Assembly (NCBI GenBank): GCA_949825025.1
Contig: OX463778.1
Coordinates: forward strand, 18,940,196 to 19,004,195
DNA: 64,000 nucleotides
From: Siphlonurus alternatus
Lineage: Eukaryota; Arthropoda; Insecta; Ephemeroptera; Siphlonuridae
Direction: 5' to 3'
A program made the translations under genes and the position numbers. Shown piece by piece: positions 61,974-64,000 of the stretch (position 1 is the first letter of the stretch; every line of letters begins with the position of its first letter). The notes under the pieces are model-generated. The model searched no databases and had not been told where the DNA came from. It saw nothing but the letters and a program-made list of their open reading frames with translations.

Positions 61974-63895
61974 CGACACGATAACAACGCTACACTCGTG
62001 GACACGTAAGCAGACGATAAATCTTCAGTAACAATGTGCCACTTGAGCACGTTCCATGTTGGACTTAATTCTGCTGCATGCACACTCACTTCCCAGCTCT
62101 CTACGTATATTTGACATTATTAGATCACATCTATAAAGATATTCCAGTTGCCGCAGTACATCTTTATTTATTTTTATTAATAATATATAAAAGAATAATT
62201 ATGTTTGAGTTTTCAAAACTGTATTGTAAACCTTATAAATTAATTTGTAATGTTATAAAACTGGATTATTATAATATATTTAGACTTATTATGATTTTAA
62301 TATGATTTATGACTGTATAATATGATGTGTATCATTTATGAAGATAAAATCAGTAACTTAATCATAAATGGTTGAGAGTAAGATATAAAAAGTAAACTTC
62401 TTTTTTTCAGTTTAAATGTTCTACTTTTGTTAATTAATTTTAAATTAATTTGTTATTATACAGTCATGATTATTATAGAATATTACAATACATCTTCATC
62501 CTTAGGTAAAGTAAGTTATAGAGTTGTTTTGGAAAAATAAATATTCTTTATGTTTAATATTATACTAATTCGTATTAGTAGAGATATGATAGCTTTTTGT
62601 TTTATTATACGGTATGTTATAACAATTTTTTTCATATAAAAATTACCTTCATTAAAAATGATGCTACATAAAAATGTGTATTTTTAAATTATTAAAATAA
62701 TATATATCGTATAAAAACAAAGTTTTAATAACGACTATGAGGTATACTCAATTAAAATTTTCCAGGTCGATATGTATGCATATGTTATTGCATATAGTAG
62801 GAGTCTCGTATAATAAATATTATCTCACCTAAACCACAAGCCAATAAAATCAAAGCAGTAGTGATTATAAAAACGGAATATTCATTGTACAAAAGCAATT
62901 AAAGCACCCACAGTCCATGTTTTTGTTTGTGTACAATAAAACGTAATTTAAATAGAGATAAAAGACAGTAATTTAAATATTTTGTGATAGAACTCTAGCT
63001 AAAATTTAATCATTTTTTTATACTTTAACAATACAAAACAAAGGCATTGTCAAATATTTATACAGTAATCATACGACCGCATGTTTTTCAACAAACAAAT
63101 TGAAATTTATCACAAAACTAATTTGCATAAAACACGACAACAGAGTATGAAGTTTCGTAGTGGATGGATGCACTGTTAGACATCAAAGCATCAATATATA
63201 CATTTACAATATATTCATATGCAGGTTAAATTATATAAAAATATGTTTTTAAAAGTAAAAATATCAATATTACAACAAAATGTAATATCAATATGTATAT
63301 ATTTATAAAAACAACAACATTTTTTTTTTAATTGTAAAATAAACATTTCTATTTTAAATATTCATTATATAAATAGATTTTATATAAATTTAAACAAACT
63401 AATAAATATATACATCTTATTGTGCTGTTCAGTACTATAATTACAAAATTGTGCTACTTTTACAGGAAAATTACATTTAAATACATTTCGATTTGAAATT
63501 ATAAAATAGAGAAAAAAAATGTGTAAAAAGTTGTCAATAGAAAACGATGCATGTTTTTTCATTAGTAAAAATGTCATTATAAAAGTTAAAAAATGCCCCG
63601 TTATTTTATAATTATAAAAATTAGTATTATAGTGGACACTGATTTGTAATGAACACTAAAAAAATGTAAATTTACCAACATGGCACCACTTTTTTTTAAT
63701 ATCTGTGTAATTAATGTAATATTAATTAAAGGGGTACCAAAGTGAATACTTCTTTTACATATTCGAACAGCTAAGAATTATTCTGATATCCCTGTGTCTC
63801 AATATTTTCGCACGATGCCTAGTTATTTTAAAATTTATTATTTAGTTTGAAAAGTGAGTTTAAAAGCCGTTGGTTGATTCAAGTCGGTGCGCGCC
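60046..63895. other. AT-rich non-coding stretch
   Basis: It holds one GA microsatellite (61849-61970) and a short TTA repeat near 61709. No gene or RNA is recognised. Confidence 0.6.
61849..61970. repeat. GA microsatellite
   Basis: A (GA)n tract of about 122 bases with two AATA interruptions. The Arg-Glu and Ser-Leu frames across it are artefacts. Confidence 0.97.
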
Positions 63896-64000
63896 CGCAG
63901 CAGCCGCTGATACGACCGGATACGACGAGAATTTCCCTCGAATCACGGGAACCTCCTCCCGCCCCTTTCTTGTCGTATCACCGTATCACCGGCCGCTGCG
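63896..64000. mobile_element. GC-rich inverted repeat cut by the window end
   Basis: CAGCAGCCGCTGATACGACC followed by GGATACGACGAGAA is mirrored by TTCTTGTCGTATCACCG and TATCACCGGCCGCTGCG at the very end. The loop is about 35 bases. It looks like one more MITE or long hairpin; without its right flank a promoter-type CpG block cannot be excluded. Confidence 0.55.

Noticed and set aside
61734..62089. Arg-Glu and Ser-Leu frames near 61.8-62.0 kb
   Set aside because: They translate the GA/CT tract in different frames.
63896..64000. CpG-island promoter of the minus-strand gene
   Set aside because: The block is an inverted repeat, lies 34 kb upstream of the first coding exon, and has no donor site on the minus strand nearby.

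Overview
The window is AT-rich nuclear DNA of a eukaryote, most probably an arthropod (insect or crustacean). The evidence is GT-AG introns with ordinary donors and acceptors, compact exons separated by multi-kilobase introns, long CT/GA and AT microsatellites, and many palindromic MITEs. The only gene I can reconstruct encodes a small four-pass membrane protein resembling tetraspan proteins annotated in insects. I cannot name a species.

Gene. One protein-coding gene lies on the minus strand. Five exons are supported at 29483-29620, 16965-17052, 13087-13172, 3464-3571 and 2667-2726. They join in frame, with junction phases 0, 1, 0 and 0, into 150 residues from the first visible methionine. 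The result is an N-terminal NPYEVL segment, a Cys-Cys-containing juxtamembrane stretch, three complete hydrophobic segments, and the start of a fourth. The terminal exon was not found and should lie beyond position 1. Any 5' exon or promoter is not recognised; 29621-64000 is either a long 5' intron or intergenic DNA.

Everything else is non-coding and dominated by non-autonomous DNA transposons. From left to right: a near-perfect TTAA-flanked foldback (3801-4218); a dispersed palindromic family carrying paired TGACGTCA sites (5772-6117, 34517-34833, 43656-43973, relatives at 34843-35136 and 53010-53285); a family with TATTACACGATA ends (10236, 31689, 56064); a family with GATTCACGAAGC ends (11971, 12811, 34379, 42551, 54651), whose termini also cap a 3.0 kb element at 42705-45741; a 1.77 kb TA-flanked element (13651-15418); further TTAA-flanked palindromes (17717-18105, 23973-24240, 40657-41002); a TAA-flanked Harbinger-like MITE (25651-25854); a tRNA-derived SINE candidate (about 48880-49194); a foldback-like element whose arms are arrays of a TTCGGTGTAAGGAA-type repeat (51848-53001); and an element built from TTCTGAAC motifs (59115-59623). 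The window ends inside another inverted repeat.

The most unusual items are the 51.8-53.0 kb element with repeat-array arms, the 3.0 kb element capped by MITE ends, and the co-occurrence of several sequence-unrelated palindromes all flanked by TTAA. No prokaryotic, viral, CRISPR, rRNA or functional tRNA genes were found.
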